DNA of 64,000 nucleotides from Hymenobacter sp. YIM 151858-1 (GTDB lineage Bacteria; Bacteroidota; Bacteroidia; Cytophagales; Hymenobacteraceae). A program made the translations under genes and the position numbers. The DNA is taken from NCBI RefSeq assembly GCF_025979705.1, contig NZ_CP110136.1, positions 1,364,001 through 1,428,000 on the forward strand. The letters run 5' to 3'. Below are positions 1-8,146 of this stretch, in pieces (position 1 is the first letter of the stretch; the number at the start of each line of letters is the position of its first letter). Below the pieces are notes generated by a model. That model was not told the origin of the DNA, made no database searches, and saw only the letters and a program-made list of their open reading frames with translations.

Positions 1-1
1 G

Positions 2-550
2 GCCGATTTGAAGGAGCGCGAGCAGCGCCTGGCCGAGCTGCAAACCAAACTGGCCGAAAAAGACCGCGCCGTGCAGGCTTTGCGCAAGCGCGTGGCCGAT
101 GCGCTCCTGGGGTTCAACGCCCAGGATTTGCAAGTGAACCTGCGCAACGGCAAAGTGTACGTGTCGTTGTCGGAGCAACTGCTGTTTAAATCGGGCTCGA
201 CGAAGGTAGACCCGCGCGGCCAGGAAGCCCTGCGCAAGCTGGCAACGGCCCTCAAAGGCAACCAGGACGTGAACGTGCTCGTGGAAGGCCACACCGACAA
301 CGTGCCCATCCTGAAGGGTACCGCCGGCATTCGCGACAACTGGGATTTGAGCGTGCTGCGCGCCACCGAAATCACGCGCATTCTCACCGAAGCCGGCATG
401 GCGCCGGGCCAGGTTACGCCCTCGGGCCGCTCGCAGTACGTGCCGGTAGCCCAAAACGATACCCCGCAAAACAAATCCCTGAACCGCCGCACCGAAATCA
501 TTCTCACGCCCAAGCTCGACGAGCTGTTCCAGATTCTGGAGCAGAACTAA
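2..550 (+). CDS. OmpA/MotB-family peptidoglycan-binding protein, C-terminal part (truncated by window start)
   Basis: The reading frame is open at the left edge, so the true start lies outside the window. The visible 182 residues begin with a charged, heptad-like helix of about 40 residues, probably coiled coil, followed by an OmpA-like domain. The domain shows EGHTDNVP, then NWDLSVLRA and the closing NRRTEI, the residues of this family that contact the diaminopimelate of peptidoglycan. The protein is probably an envelope anchor at the inner face of the outer membrane. The coiled coil before the domain resembles Bacteroidota OmpA proteins with long periplasmic stalks. Whether the missing N-terminus carries a signal peptide, lipobox or membrane helix cannot be seen. 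A CCTAGG motif starts one base after the TAA stop. Confidence 0.88.
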   Translation, partial: ADLKEREQRLAELQTKLAEKDRAVQALRKRVADALLGFNAQDLQVNLRNGKVYVSLSEQLLFKSGSTKVDPRGQEALRKLATALKGNQDVNVLVEGHTDNVPILKGTAGIRDNWDLSVLRATEITRILTEAGMAPGQVTPSGRSQYVPVAQNDTPQNKSLNRRTEIILTPKLDELFQILEQN

Positions 551-566
551 CCTAGGCGGCTTCAGC

Positions 567-607
567 AAAAACGCCGCGTGCCCAAATGGGTGCGCGGCGT
601 TTTTTTT
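567..607. terminator. Bidirectional intrinsic terminator
   Basis: The inverted repeat AACGCCGCG / CGCGGCGTT encloses a second short stem (CCCA/TGGG). It is flanked by A residues on the left and nine T residues on the right. It lies between two convergent genes and can serve both. Confidence 0.85.
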
Positions 608-625
608 AGTGATGGCAAGCTGCCG

Positions 626-1201
626 CTACTCGCGCCCTAGGTGAAACTCCTGCACGGGTTGCCACTGCCGCCCATCGTGGCGGAACAGCACCAGCGAGGT
701 TACTGGGAACGTGGCCGCGTAGCTGCGCTGGGCGAAGTCCTGCTTTAGCGCGGGCACTTGCTCGGGCGGCAAGTCGCGGGTGGCCAGCGTCATGTGGGGC
801 GTAAAGGGGCGCTTTTCGTGCGGAATGGCGGGCAGCTCGGCCTTGCAGTAGCGCACCAGCTCGGCGTGCAGGTGCTTAAGTGGCTCGGCCCCCGCCACGT
901 GCACAAACAAGGTGCGGTTGCCAAACCAGGCAAAATCGTGCAGCCCCACCTCCACCGCGGCGTGCGCGGCCGCAAAGCGGGCCAGCGCCGGCAGTGCCTG
1001 CGGCTCGAACTCGGCGGGCACCAGCCGAAAAGGCGGAATCAGGGTGATGTGCGGCGGCAGGCGCACGGCGTTGCATGAGCCGGTGCGGCGGTTTACTTCC
1101 TGCTTCAGGGCCCACACCTCCGAAAACACGGGCTCGGGCGGCAAGGTAGCCAACAGGTAAAGCGAAGGCGGCGTGCGAGTGGAGGTTGGCTGTTCGTTCA
1201 C
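626..1201 (-). CDS. 2'-5' RNA ligase-like 2H phosphoesterase
   Basis: The 191-residue protein has the two HxT motifs that define the 2H phosphoesterase superfamily: HIT at residues 51-53 (in PPHITLIPPF) and HMT at 136-138 (in FTPHMTLA), each followed by a hydrophobic strand. Members hydrolyse or ligate 2',5' or cyclic phosphodiester bonds in RNA or nucleotides; the substrate cannot be read from sequence. It has no signal peptide, so it is cytoplasmic. The start is GTG at 1201; no ATG lies nearby in frame. It converges on the OmpA gene and stands alone. A CCTAGG motif falls in its last codons. Confidence 0.85.
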   Translation of the reverse strand: MNEQPTSTRTPPSLYLLATLPPEPVFSEVWALKQEVNRRTGSCNAVRLPPHITLIPPFRLVPAEFEPQALPALARFAAAHAAVEVGLHDFAWFGNRTLFVHVAGAEPLKHLHAELVRYCKAELPAIPHEKRPFTPHMTLATRDLPPEQVPALKQDFAQRSYAATFPVTSLVLFRHDGRQWQPVQEFHLGRE

Positions 1202-1248
1202 AGCTACTCCAACGCACGCCGCCGGCTTCGGGGTTACAGCCCTAGGTA

Positions 1249-2646
1249 CTACAGGCCGTATTTGCTCAGCAGGTAAATCATGCTGGCCATGGCCGCGCCG
1301 CCCAGCTCCAGCTCGCGCTTGTGCACCTTATCGAAGGTATCGGCGGCGGTGTGGTGGATGTCGAAGTAGCGCTGCGAGTCGCAGTCGTAGCCGATCAGCA
1401 CCTTGGCCTGGTCTTTCAGGGGGCCGATATCGGTGCCGCCGTGGCCGGGCTGCAGGTTGCCCGCGTTGTAGGGCTGCAGCAGCGGGCTCCACTTCTGCAT
1501 TTGCGCAATAGTGGCTGTGTTGTTGGTTTCGAGGCCAAAGCCGCGCGGGGTAAAGCCGCCGCCATCCGACTCAATGGCCGCTAAGTGCTTTTCGCCGGCG
1601 GCTTTGGCCAGTTCGGCGTACTTAATGCCGCCGCGGTTGCCGTTTTCCTCGTTCATGAAGAGCACCGCCCGCACCGTGCGCTCGGGCCTCAGGCCCGAGG
1701 CCAGCAGCAGGCGCAAAGCCTCGATGCTTTGCACGCAGCCGGTGCCGTCGTCGTGGGCGCCCTGGGCCAGGTCCCAGGAGTCGAGGTGGCCGCCCACGGT
1801 TATGATTTCATCGGGCTGCTTGCTGCCCTTGATTTCGCCCACCACGTTGTAGGATTTCACGTCGGGCAGGGTTTGGCAGCCCATTTCCAGCTCAAATGTC
1901 AGGCCGGGCTCCTGCTTCAGCTGCTCGCTCAGGCGGTTGGCCGCCAGGGTGCTCAGGGCCGCGGCCGGCACCTGGGTTACACCCTCTTCGTAGCGCATGG
2001 TGCCGGTGTGGGGGTTGTCGTCGATGGCGCTGGTGAGCGAGCGAACCAGGGCCCCTACCGCGCCGCGCTTGGCAGCCTCCACGGCACCGCTGCGGCGCTG
2101 GTCGCCGGCGCCGCTGTAGGCGGCACCGGGCTCGATGAGCCGGTCGTCGAACGGGCGGTTGAAGAACACGAATTTGCCTTTTACCTTTTCGGCGGGCAGG
2201 TCGCGCAGCTCCTGCAGGCTGCGTACCTCTACCACCTCGGCCTTCAATTTGCCTTTGGTGCCCACCGAACCACCTAGGGCGCACACGGCTACGCTTTGGG
2301 CTTTGCCTTTGCCGACCTTAAAACTGCCCTTTTCCTTGGGGCCGCGCACCCAGTGGGGCACCATCACCTCCTGCAGGTACACGCGGTCGAAGCCCAGCTT
2401 CTCCATGGTTTGCTTGCCCCACTGCACGGCTTGCTCGGCCTGCGGCGAACCGCTTAGGCGGCTGCCGATACGGGTGCAGAGGTAACGCAGGTTTTCGTAG
2501 CTCTGGCCCCGCAGCAGGGCCTCGTCGTAAATTTTGCGGATGTTAACCGAATCGGTTTTAGCATCGGTGGTTTGGGCCATTGCCGGCGCAGCCAGGCCGG
2601 CCGTGAGCAGCATGGTCGTAGCCGCGGTAAGAAAACGGTGGAGCAT
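1249..2646 (-). CDS. Exported M28-family zinc metallopeptidase (carboxypeptidase Q-like)
   Basis: This 465-residue protein starts at the ATG at 2646, which opens a signal peptide (MLHRFLTAATTMLLTAGLA, cleavage after AMAQ); the longer frame to 2772 is rejected for this reason. Residues about 130-260 form a protease-associated-type insert. The catalytic core follows: GGHLDSWD near 286, HDDGTG near 298, NEEN near 332, ESDGGG near 359 and a C-terminal HHTAADT. These supply the two-zinc ligands and the general-base Glu of M28 peptidases. Layout and length match the carboxypeptidase Q (PGCP) subgroup, which releases single amino acids from small peptides. It should act in the periplasm or outside the cell. 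A CCTAGG copy lies a few bases past its stop. Confidence 0.9.
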   Translation of the reverse strand: MLHRFLTAATTMLLTAGLAAPAMAQTTDAKTDSVNIRKIYDEALLRGQSYENLRYLCTRIGSRLSGSPQAEQAVQWGKQTMEKLGFDRVYLQEVMVPHWVRGPKEKGSFKVGKGKAQSVAVCALGGSVGTKGKLKAEVVEVRSLQELRDLPAEKVKGKFVFFNRPFDDRLIEPGAAYSGAGDQRRSGAVEAAKRGAVGALVRSLTSAIDDNPHTGTMRYEEGVTQVPAAALSTLAANRLSEQLKQEPGLTFELEMGCQTLPDVKSYNVVGEIKGSKQPDEIITVGGHLDSWDLAQGAHDDGTGCVQSIEALRLLLASGLRPERTVRAVLFMNEENGNRGGIKYAELAKAAGEKHLAAIESDGGGFTPRGFGLETNNTATIAQMQKWSPLLQPYNAGNLQPGHGGTDIGPLKDQAKVLIGYDCDSQRYFDIHHTAADTFDKVHKRELELGGAAMASMIYLLSKYGL

Positions 2647-2753
2647 TGAGGAAACTGTGGATGGAAACGCCAACCGGGCGCCACGGGCACAGACACACGT
2701 TGTACCACCGGAGTTGCGCAGCTGAATCGGTGGCAGCGGCGGCGGCAAATAAA

Positions 2754-2801
2754 CGCCCGGCGCGGCGCCCAACCAAACCGTTGGGTACCGCGCCGGGCGC
2801 G
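2754..2801. terminator. GC-rich hairpin downstream of the UspA gene
   Basis: The inverted repeat CGCCCGGCGCGG / CGCGCCGGGCG, with an inner CCCAAC/GTTGGG stem, lies just past the 3' end of the leftward UspA gene and before the M28 gene. It has no strong T run. It is read as the uspA terminator. Confidence 0.6.
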
Positions 2802-2820
2802 TTGCAAAACCGCATTGAAA

Positions 2821-3681
2821 TTATACCAGCGGCACGAAGTAGGTATCGGCGGTTTTAGGCTCAGCGGCCACGGGCACCTCGTCGCCGGGCAGCAGCAGCA
2901 CCGGCACGTTGGTGCTGCGCAGCACCCGCGAGGTAACGCTGCGGTGGAACAGCTGCCCCAACAGGCTGCGCCGGCGGGCAATCATCACCAGCAGGTTGGC
3001 GCGCTGCTCGGCTACCACGCGCAAAATGCCTTCTTCGGGTGCTTTTACCACGGGCTGCTGGTAGTTGAGCTGCTGCTCGCCGCGCAGCAAGCCGCTGGCC
3101 TGCACCTGCTGCAAGGCCGCAATGCTGGCCTTGGCCGCCGAGCCAACCGTGTTTACCACCGTGGGGCTAACGGCCCAGGTGGTAAACACCTCATCGAGCA
3201 CGGCTGCGGCTGCCTGGGGCACGGTAAACGCCTCGCCATCAACGGCCAGCACCACACGATAGGGCGGCGTAAGGGCCGCCGATGCGGGCACCAGCACCAC
3301 GGGGCAAGCCCCGTAGCGTAGCATGTTCAGGGCGCGGTTCGAGAGCAGCGCTTCAAAGTAGCTGTTGGCCTGCGTGAGGCCCAGCACCAGCAGCATGGGG
3401 TTGTAGCGCTCGATAATCGCATCGATGTCTTCGTCGAAGTTGCCCTCTACCACCTCGGCGGTGGTGGGCACCAGCATTTCGTCGGCCAGGGCTTGCAGTT
3501 TGGCGGGCAGCGTGCGGCGTATTTCGGCCGAGGTTTCGGTGGCGTTGCTCGGCAGGGTCAGCTCCTGGCTGAGGTGTAGCAACACTACGCGGGCGCCCAG
3601 CGGGGCAGCAACCTGGGCGGCATAACGGCGGGCCTGCTCGGCGGCCGGCGACAAATCGGTAAGAACAACGATGGTGTCCAT
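2821..3681 (-). CDS. Universal stress protein, tandem UspA domains
   Basis: The 286-residue protein has two consecutive UspA folds, about residues 1-145 and 150-280. The first opens with the typical MDTIVVLTDLSPAAEQA strand-loop-helix; each half ends in a hydrophobic strand (CPVVLVPAS and VPVLLLPGD). The second half holds the more complete family-type loop, before VTSRVLRSTNVPVLL. There is no signal peptide, so it is cytoplasmic. Such proteins respond to starvation and stress and bind nucleotides in some cases. A -7-like CACCTTTG lies at 3713-3720 on the minus strand, which would give a leader of about 25 bases. It appears to be monocistronic. Confidence 0.9.
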   Translation of the reverse strand: MDTIVVLTDLSPAAEQARRYAAQVAAPLGARVVLLHLSQELTLPSNATETSAEIRRTLPAKLQALADEMLVPTTAEVVEGNFDEDIDAIIERYNPMLLVLGLTQANSYFEALLSNRALNMLRYGACPVVLVPASAALTPPYRVVLAVDGEAFTVPQAAAAVLDEVFTTWAVSPTVVNTVGSAAKASIAALQQVQASGLLRGEQQLNYQQPVVKAPEEGILRVVAEQRANLLVMIARRRSLLGQLFHRSVTSRVLRSTNVPVLLLPGDEVPVAAEPKTADTYFVPLV

Positions 3682-3873
3682 GGCGGGGTAATTCCTGGTT
3701 TCAGGTATGCCCCAAAGGTGCAGCCCCCGCCCAGCTTACTCCATGATGGATATCAGCCCCGGGCATGACATATCTCAGCCCGGAAATATTCTTGCCAGAC
3801 AGACAGCACATTGGCTTTCGGCTGCCTTGGGGCAACGGCTCTTCGCCCAAGCTAAATCACCTAAAAATGGAAA

Positions 3874-3904
3874 GGCCGCGAATCAGTTGGTCTGATTCGC
3901 GGCC
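3874..3904. terminator. 13-bp perfect inverted repeat, probable terminator
   Basis: GGCCGCGAATCAG at 3874-3886 is perfectly complementary to 3892-3904 with a 5-base loop. Read leftward it follows the stop of the histidine phosphatase gene and is followed by TTTCCATTTTT, so it fits a terminator for that gene. Confidence 0.7.
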
Positions 3905-3951
3905 TCTGCACATGCTATGGTTCGGCAGGCTTTCCCTAGGTGCCCCGGTGC

Positions 3952-4494
3952 CTACTTGCCGCCGCCATAGTGCCGGGCCGTGGCCGTGGCCGGGCCGCCG
4001 CTGGCGGGCAGCTTCACCTCCAGCAGGTAGCTGAACTCATCGTCGCCGATGGTGGGTACGGGGCGCGGCGCACCTAGGGCCTCCACGGTTTCCAGAATGG
4101 TATTGGAGTGCCCCACCACCAGCACGGCCTTGCCTTGCGGCGTTTGCCGGATGCGGGCGGCCAAAGCGGCTAAACCGGGCGCGTTGCCTTCGTAGGGCTC
4201 GATGGTGCGCTTTTTAGCCTCGGCCAGCGGCGTGGCAGTATCCTTGGTGCGGCGGGTGTTGGTGGAGTACACCGCCACGATGGGCGCCTTGCGCAGCACC
4301 TCGGCCAGAGCCCGGGCGCGGGCCTGGCCGGCGGGCGTCAGGGGCGGGTCTTGGGGGTTTTGCTCGGTGGCTTTTTCGGCGTGGCGCACCACGTACACGG
4401 TGGTAATTTTGGGTTTGGCGGGCTCGGGGGCCGTAGAGGCTACGGTGCCAAACAGCAGCGGCAACAGGCACATGGTGCGGAGCGCAGAAAACAT
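3952..4494 (-). CDS. Exported histidine phosphatase-superfamily protein (SixA/PGM-like)
   Basis: This 180-residue protein has an N-terminal signal-like hydrophobic stretch (residues 5-20). The phosphoglycerate-mutase fold follows: RHAE at 37-40 holds the phospho-accepting His, S77-T80 with R81/R82 matches the second Arg region, and VVGHSN near 127-132 supplies the second catalytic His. Members remove phosphate from small molecules or proteins. The small size resembles SixA, but the export signal argues against a phosphotransfer partner in the cytoplasm. The substrate is unknown. A CCTAGG copy lies inside the gene and another just after the stop. Confidence 0.85.
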   Translation of the reverse strand: MFSALRTMCLLPLLFGTVASTAPEPAKPKITTVYVVRHAEKATEQNPQDPPLTPAGQARARALAEVLRKAPIVAVYSTNTRRTKDTATPLAEAKKRTIEPYEGNAPGLAALAARIRQTPQGKAVLVVGHSNTILETVEALGAPRPVPTIGDDEFSYLLEVKLPASGGPATATARHYGGGK

Positions 4495-4554
4495 AGCGGT
4501 CAGTTTTTTTGGGGTATGGAACTCAACAGACGCAGCCGCCTGGGCCAGGACGCA

Positions 4555-5553
4555 TCATTTCAAGCGCAAAATTTGCTGCAGTTCCTGCGCCGACACTGTC
4601 AGCAGGCCTACTTTGGGCAGGCGCTCGGTGAGGGTGCGCCAGTTGGCATCTTGCTTAAAGATGGGCTGCAGCATCTTTTTGGCTTCGGCTACCTGGCCTT
4701 TGTTGGCCAGGGTAATGGCGTGCCAGTAGCGCATTTCGAGGTTCTGCGGAAAGGCCTGCTCGGCGGTTTGGTACTCGCGCACGGCCGTAGGCATGTCGTT
4801 TTTTTCCACGGCCAGGTCGCCGGCGTTCATGTGGTCGTAGGCCCGTTGCAGCCTCAGCAGGCGGCGCAGCTCTTTCAGCGGCTCGGGGTTGTCGTCGACG
4901 CGCAAATCCACGAGGCGGTCGTCCCAGGGCGTTTGGCTGGCCTGGCCGCGCACCACCAGCAAAGCCGCCGATTGCCGGCCCCGAATGTCGCCGCCTTGCG
5001 CCTGGGCGGCATCCAGGGCGGCCAGCATCCGCTCGGCCAGCGGCTGGCCTTCGCTCTGCTCAAAAGCCTTGGCCATGGCCGGCCATACTTTGTCGGAGAG
5101 CATCATGTTGGCCTGCACCGAAAATTGCTTGCCCTGCTGGTGGCCGGCCATATCAACGCATTTTTTGCCGGTGTGCGTGGCCACGTTGCCTTTGTTATCG
5201 ACGATGGCTACCTGGCGCACGTCGCGGCCTTCATCGGTCGAAAGCAGTTCGTCGAGGGCTTGCTGGGCCGTTTTGCCGCTTTTCAGCAAGGCCAACCCGC
5301 GCATGCCAAACGACTTGTTGGTGAACGACTGCGTGGCCACGGCGCCTACCCCGGCCTCGGCCCACGACACAGCTGTGCCCACCGAAAACCAGTGGCTTTG
5401 CACCGCCACGGCCAGGTCGCCGGTTTTGGGGTCGCGGGCCACAATGGAATAGGTATGCGCAAAGGGCTCTTGCTTCGAAAAAACCTGCTGGGCGTAACCG
5501 GTAAGGCTCAGCAGCAGCAAGCTAAAAAACGTGAATATGCCGCGGTGGAACAT
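4555..5553 (-). CDS. Exported DUF1028 protein
   Basis: The 332-residue protein has a signal peptide at the ATG at 5553 (MFHRGIFTFFSLLLLSLTG, cleavage after YAQ); the upstream frame to 5664 lacks one. Residues about 30-240 match DUF1028: HTYSIVARDPKTGDLAVAV, the conserved QSHWFSVG and the later NKSFGMRGL. This family has an Ntn-hydrolase-like fold but no fixed function. The C-terminal 100 residues are helical with a TPR-like look (EQAFPQNLEMRYWHAITLAN), seen in several members. Location is likely periplasmic or extracellular. It sits upstream of the histidine phosphatase on the same strand, about 60 bases apart, possibly co-transcribed. Confidence 0.85.
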   Translation of the reverse strand: MFHRGIFTFFSLLLLSLTGYAQQVFSKQEPFAHTYSIVARDPKTGDLAVAVQSHWFSVGTAVSWAEAGVGAVATQSFTNKSFGMRGLALLKSGKTAQQALDELLSTDEGRDVRQVAIVDNKGNVATHTGKKCVDMAGHQQGKQFSVQANMMLSDKVWPAMAKAFEQSEGQPLAERMLAALDAAQAQGGDIRGRQSAALLVVRGQASQTPWDDRLVDLRVDDNPEPLKELRRLLRLQRAYDHMNAGDLAVEKNDMPTAVREYQTAEQAFPQNLEMRYWHAITLANKGQVAEAKKMLQPIFKQDANWRTLTERLPKVGLLTVSAQELQQILRLK

Positions 5554-5734
5554 GTGCAGTGACTGATGGGAGAATGGGAAGGTGAAATGGCACCAAATGC
5601 CGGGCTGAAGATAGAAGCCAGGCGGGCATCGGCAACTACACGCCCGGGCTACTGCCCGCGCCAAACCAAAACACGCGCCTGCCTCGGGAGCAAGCGCGTG
5701 TAGCGTAAAGGGGGCCCGTGGCCCTAGGTGCCCA

Positions 5735-6607
5735 TTAGCCCTGCGGGTTGGCGGGGCCGTAGTCGCCGGGGCTTACGGGGTGCGGCTGGGCAGGCTCGGC
5801 CGGCGTGGGGCGGCCCGGCAGCTGCATTTGCCAGGCGGCGTGCAGGCTTTGCAGGTGGTGGTGGGCCGTCAGGTCGAACTGGCAGGGCACAATGCTGATG
5901 TAGTTGTGGGCCAGTGCCCACTCGTCGGTGTCCTCGCCGTGGTCTTCGTTCAGGAAGTTGCCCAGTACCCAGTAGTACGGCCGGTTGTAGGGGTCCTGGC
6001 GGGTGTCGAACTCCTCCTGCCACTTGGCTTTGGCTTGCCGGCACAGGCGGGCACCCACAATCGGGTCGTCCGATTTTTTGGGAATGTTTACGTTCAGGGC
6101 CGTACCCGCCGGAATGCCTTTGGCCAGGGCCTCGCGGGCAATGTGCTCAATCCAGGGCTCGGCGTGCGAGAAGTCGGCCTGGTGCGAAAAGTCGCACAAC
6201 GAGAAGCCGATAGCCGGCAGGCCTTCAATGGCCGCTTCAATAGCCGCCGACATGGTTCCGGAGTAAATTACGTTCACCGAGGCGTTCGAGCCGTGGTTCA
6301 CGCCCGATACTACGAGGTCGGGGCGGCGGTCCTTCAGCACCATGTGTTTGGCAATTTTTACGCAGTCGGCGGGCGTGCCCGAGCAAGTGTACGCCTCCAG
6401 CCCTGCGAAGAGGTGGCTGCGGTCGAGGCGCAGCGGCTCGGCCAGCGTAATGGCGTGGCCCATGCCCGATTGCGGCGAAGACGGCGCCACCACCACCACT
6501 TCGCCCAGGCGCTGCATCACGCGCACCAGCACGGCAATGCCCGGCGCCGCAATGCTGTCGTCGTTGGAAATCAGAATAAGCGGTATGGAAGGGGCAGCGT
6601 TACTCAC
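5735..6607 (-). CDS. surE: 5'/3'-nucleotidase SurE
   Basis: SurE dephosphorylates nucleoside 5'- and 3'-monophosphates and short polyphosphates in the cytoplasm. The N-terminal ILISNDDS holds the paired Asp metal ligands, followed by VVVVAPSSPQSGMGHAIT, then CSGTPADCVK and SGVNHGSN with the metal-binding Asn. At about 290 residues it has normal length plus a Pro-rich tail. The open frame reaches a TTG at 6646, but that region overlaps a TACCTTTG promoter element (6644-6651). The GTG at 6607 (VSNAAPSIPLILIS) is therefore preferred. The gene is monocistronic; CCTAGG lies 7 bases past the stop. Confidence 0.93.
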   Translation of the reverse strand: MSNAAPSIPLILISNDDSIAAPGIAVLVRVMQRLGEVVVVAPSSPQSGMGHAITLAEPLRLDRSHLFAGLEAYTCSGTPADCVKIAKHMVLKDRRPDLVVSGVNHGSNASVNVIYSGTMSAAIEAAIEGLPAIGFSLCDFSHQADFSHAEPWIEHIAREALAKGIPAGTALNVNIPKKSDDPIVGARLCRQAKAKWQEEFDTRQDPYNRPYYWVLGNFLNEDHGEDTDEWALAHNYISIVPCQFDLTAHHHLQSLHAAWQMQLPGRPTPAEPAQPHPVSPGDYGPANPQG

Positions 6608-6643
6608 GGCAAAAGCTTGGTTGGTCGGCACTAAATACGGCGG

Positions 6644-6651
6644 CAAAGGTA
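6644..6651 (-). promoter_or_regulatory. -7 promoter element of surE (TACCTTTG)
   Basis: The minus strand reads TACCTTTG, a match to the Bacteroidota TAnnTTTG element. It lies about 37 bases upstream of the preferred surE GTG start and rules out the longer reading frame. Confidence 0.6.
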
Positions 6652-6757
6652 GGCGCGGCTACCATACCGCCTGGTTACGGCTTTATTAAGCGCCTAGGTG
6701 CCGGCGCCAAGGGGAGCTGCAGGCAGCCAAACTCGCTCGGTTACGTAGGTTTGCGGC

Positions 6758-7405
6758 ATGCTACGTACCTCCACCTTGGCGACGGCAGCGCTGTTGCTCG
6801 CCGCCTGCCAGCCCGACCGCCAACCCACCACCCAACAAACCGCTGCCCCCGCCCAACAACCTACCCCAAGCCCTGCCTCGGATTCGGCCGTCGCTTCTGC
6901 TGCCATTCGGCCCAACACCGCCCCCACCGACAGCGCCTTTCTGATTCGGCGCGGCTACGTAGGCCCCTTGCGCCTGAACATGAAAGAGGGCGCTTTGCTG
7001 GCAGCTGTACCCGGCAGCAGCCTGCACAAAACCACCCGCACGCTCGAGGGCATTACCTACCCGGTGTACGAATACCGCGCTGCCGGCACCCCGGCCGGTA
7101 GTGCCCCGCTGCTGCTCGAAATGGTGGGCGACGACGAGGAAGGCTACCGCCTGTGGCGCGTGCAGGTGCGCGACGCGCGCTACCGCACCGCCGAGGCCAT
7201 TGGCGTGGGCGGCACCTACGGCGAAGCCCGCCGGGCCTACGGCATCCAGACGATCGAGCGGACGGAAGCGGGCGTGGTGGCCGTTTCGGAGCGGCTGAAC
7301 GCCAGCTGGGTGCTCGACGCCCGCAACCTGCCCGCCACGGGCCAATTGCGCAAAGAAGACATTCCGCCCGCCACGCCAATCGTTGGGGTTATACTTTTCC
7401 GCTAG
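6758..7405 (+). CDS. Predicted lipoprotein of unknown function
   Basis: The 215-residue product starts with a type II signal peptide (MLRTSTLATAALLLAAC) whose lipobox LAAC gives a lipidated Cys17. A Pro/Gln/Thr-rich linker to about residue 55 follows, then a compact domain with RRGYVGPLRLNMKEGALLA. The phrase GPLRLNMKE and the later GVGGTYGEARRAYGIQTIE resemble small periplasmic domains that measure residual function in Bacteroidota lipoproteins, but no named family was recognised. It is expected to be anchored at the periplasmic face of a membrane. The gene stands alone, ahead of the DoxX gene on the same strand. Confidence 0.75.
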   Translation: MLRTSTLATAALLLAACQPDRQPTTQQTAAPAQQPTPSPASDSAVASAAIRPNTAPTDSAFLIRRGYVGPLRLNMKEGALLAAVPGSSLHKTTRTLEGITYPVYEYRAAGTPAGSAPLLLEMVGDDEEGYRLWRVQVRDARYRTAEAIGVGGTYGEARRAYGIQTIERTEAGVVAVSERLNASWVLDARNLPATGQLRKEDIPPATPIVGVILFR

Positions 7406-7524
7406 GGTGCTAGGCCTGGGCGTGAGAATCAGCAAACGATTATGTACTTTGGCGGCGAAGGCCCTGCCAGAAGCACGCACAGTCGGGCAGCGCCGGGCGT
7501 TTACCACACCGCTTTTTTCACCTG

Positions 7525-7959
7525 ATGCCGCTGTTCGAAAACCGTTACCGCTACGCCGATATAGGCCTGCTGATCCTGCGCGTTGGCCTGGGCGTAATGT
7601 TCACCCTGCATGGCTACCCCAAGCTGATGGGCGGCCCCGAAAAATGGGTTGCCGTGGGCAGCGCCATGAAACACTTTGGCATTACCGTGGCCCCCGCCGC
7701 CTGGGGCTTTGCTGCCGCCGTAGCCGAAACCATCGGCGGGCAGCTGCTGGCGCTGGGGCTGTTGTTTCGGGTGGCGTGCGCAATGCTGCTGCTCACGATG
7801 GTGGTGGCCGCTTTCTCGCACATTGCTATGGGCGAGGGCTTCGCCGGCTACTCGCACGCCGTGGAGTCGGGCATCGTGTTTCTGGGGCTGCTGCTGATCG
7901 GGCCGGGCAAATACAGCGCCGATCAGATGCTGTTTCCGCCGCGCCGCCGCCTGTACTAA
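7525..7959 (+). CDS. DoxX-family integral membrane protein
   Basis: The 144-residue protein has four predicted membrane helices and the DoxX signature: LLILRVGLGVMFTLHGYPKL in the first helix, then a PEKW loop and a last helix with ESGIVFLGLLLIGPGKYSAD. DoxX proteins are small inner-membrane proteins; some take part in thiol or quinone redox processes, but for this subgroup the role is undefined. The ATG at 7525 places the first helix correctly. A TATGTACTTTG stretch at 7441-7451 may contain its promoter. A terminator hairpin follows at about 8012. Confidence 0.88.
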   Translation: MPLFENRYRYADIGLLILRVGLGVMFTLHGYPKLMGGPEKWVAVGSAMKHFGITVAPAAWGFAAAVAETIGGQLLALGLLFRVACAMLLLTMVVAAFSHIAMGEGFAGYSHAVESGIVFLGLLLIGPGKYSADQMLFPPRRRLY

Positions 7960-8011
7960 AGCTTCAGCTCCTGCCCAGCAAACAGTTTACTACTAAGGTT
8001 ATAACTAAAGC

Positions 8012-8045
8012 CAAAGCCTGCGCCTAGCGTGGGCTTTGTTTTTGA
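8012..8045 (+). terminator. Intrinsic terminator after the DoxX gene
   Basis: CAAAGCC and GGCTTTG form a stem around GCGCCTAGCG and are followed by TTTTT. It lies about 50 bases past the DoxX stop. Confidence 0.7.
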
Positions 8046-8146
8046 CGCCTCCCGGCTTCTGCCCGGCCATGGCCTACCTAGGGCTGCGCGCGGCCGCTGG
8101 TTTGCTGCAACCTTGGCATCTTGCCGCTTCCAACCTCCACTGCTCC

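Noticed and set aside
6608-6646. N-terminal extension of SurE from TTG 6646
   Set aside because: A TACCTTTG promoter element overlaps this start, and SurE family proteins begin close to the ILISNDD strand.
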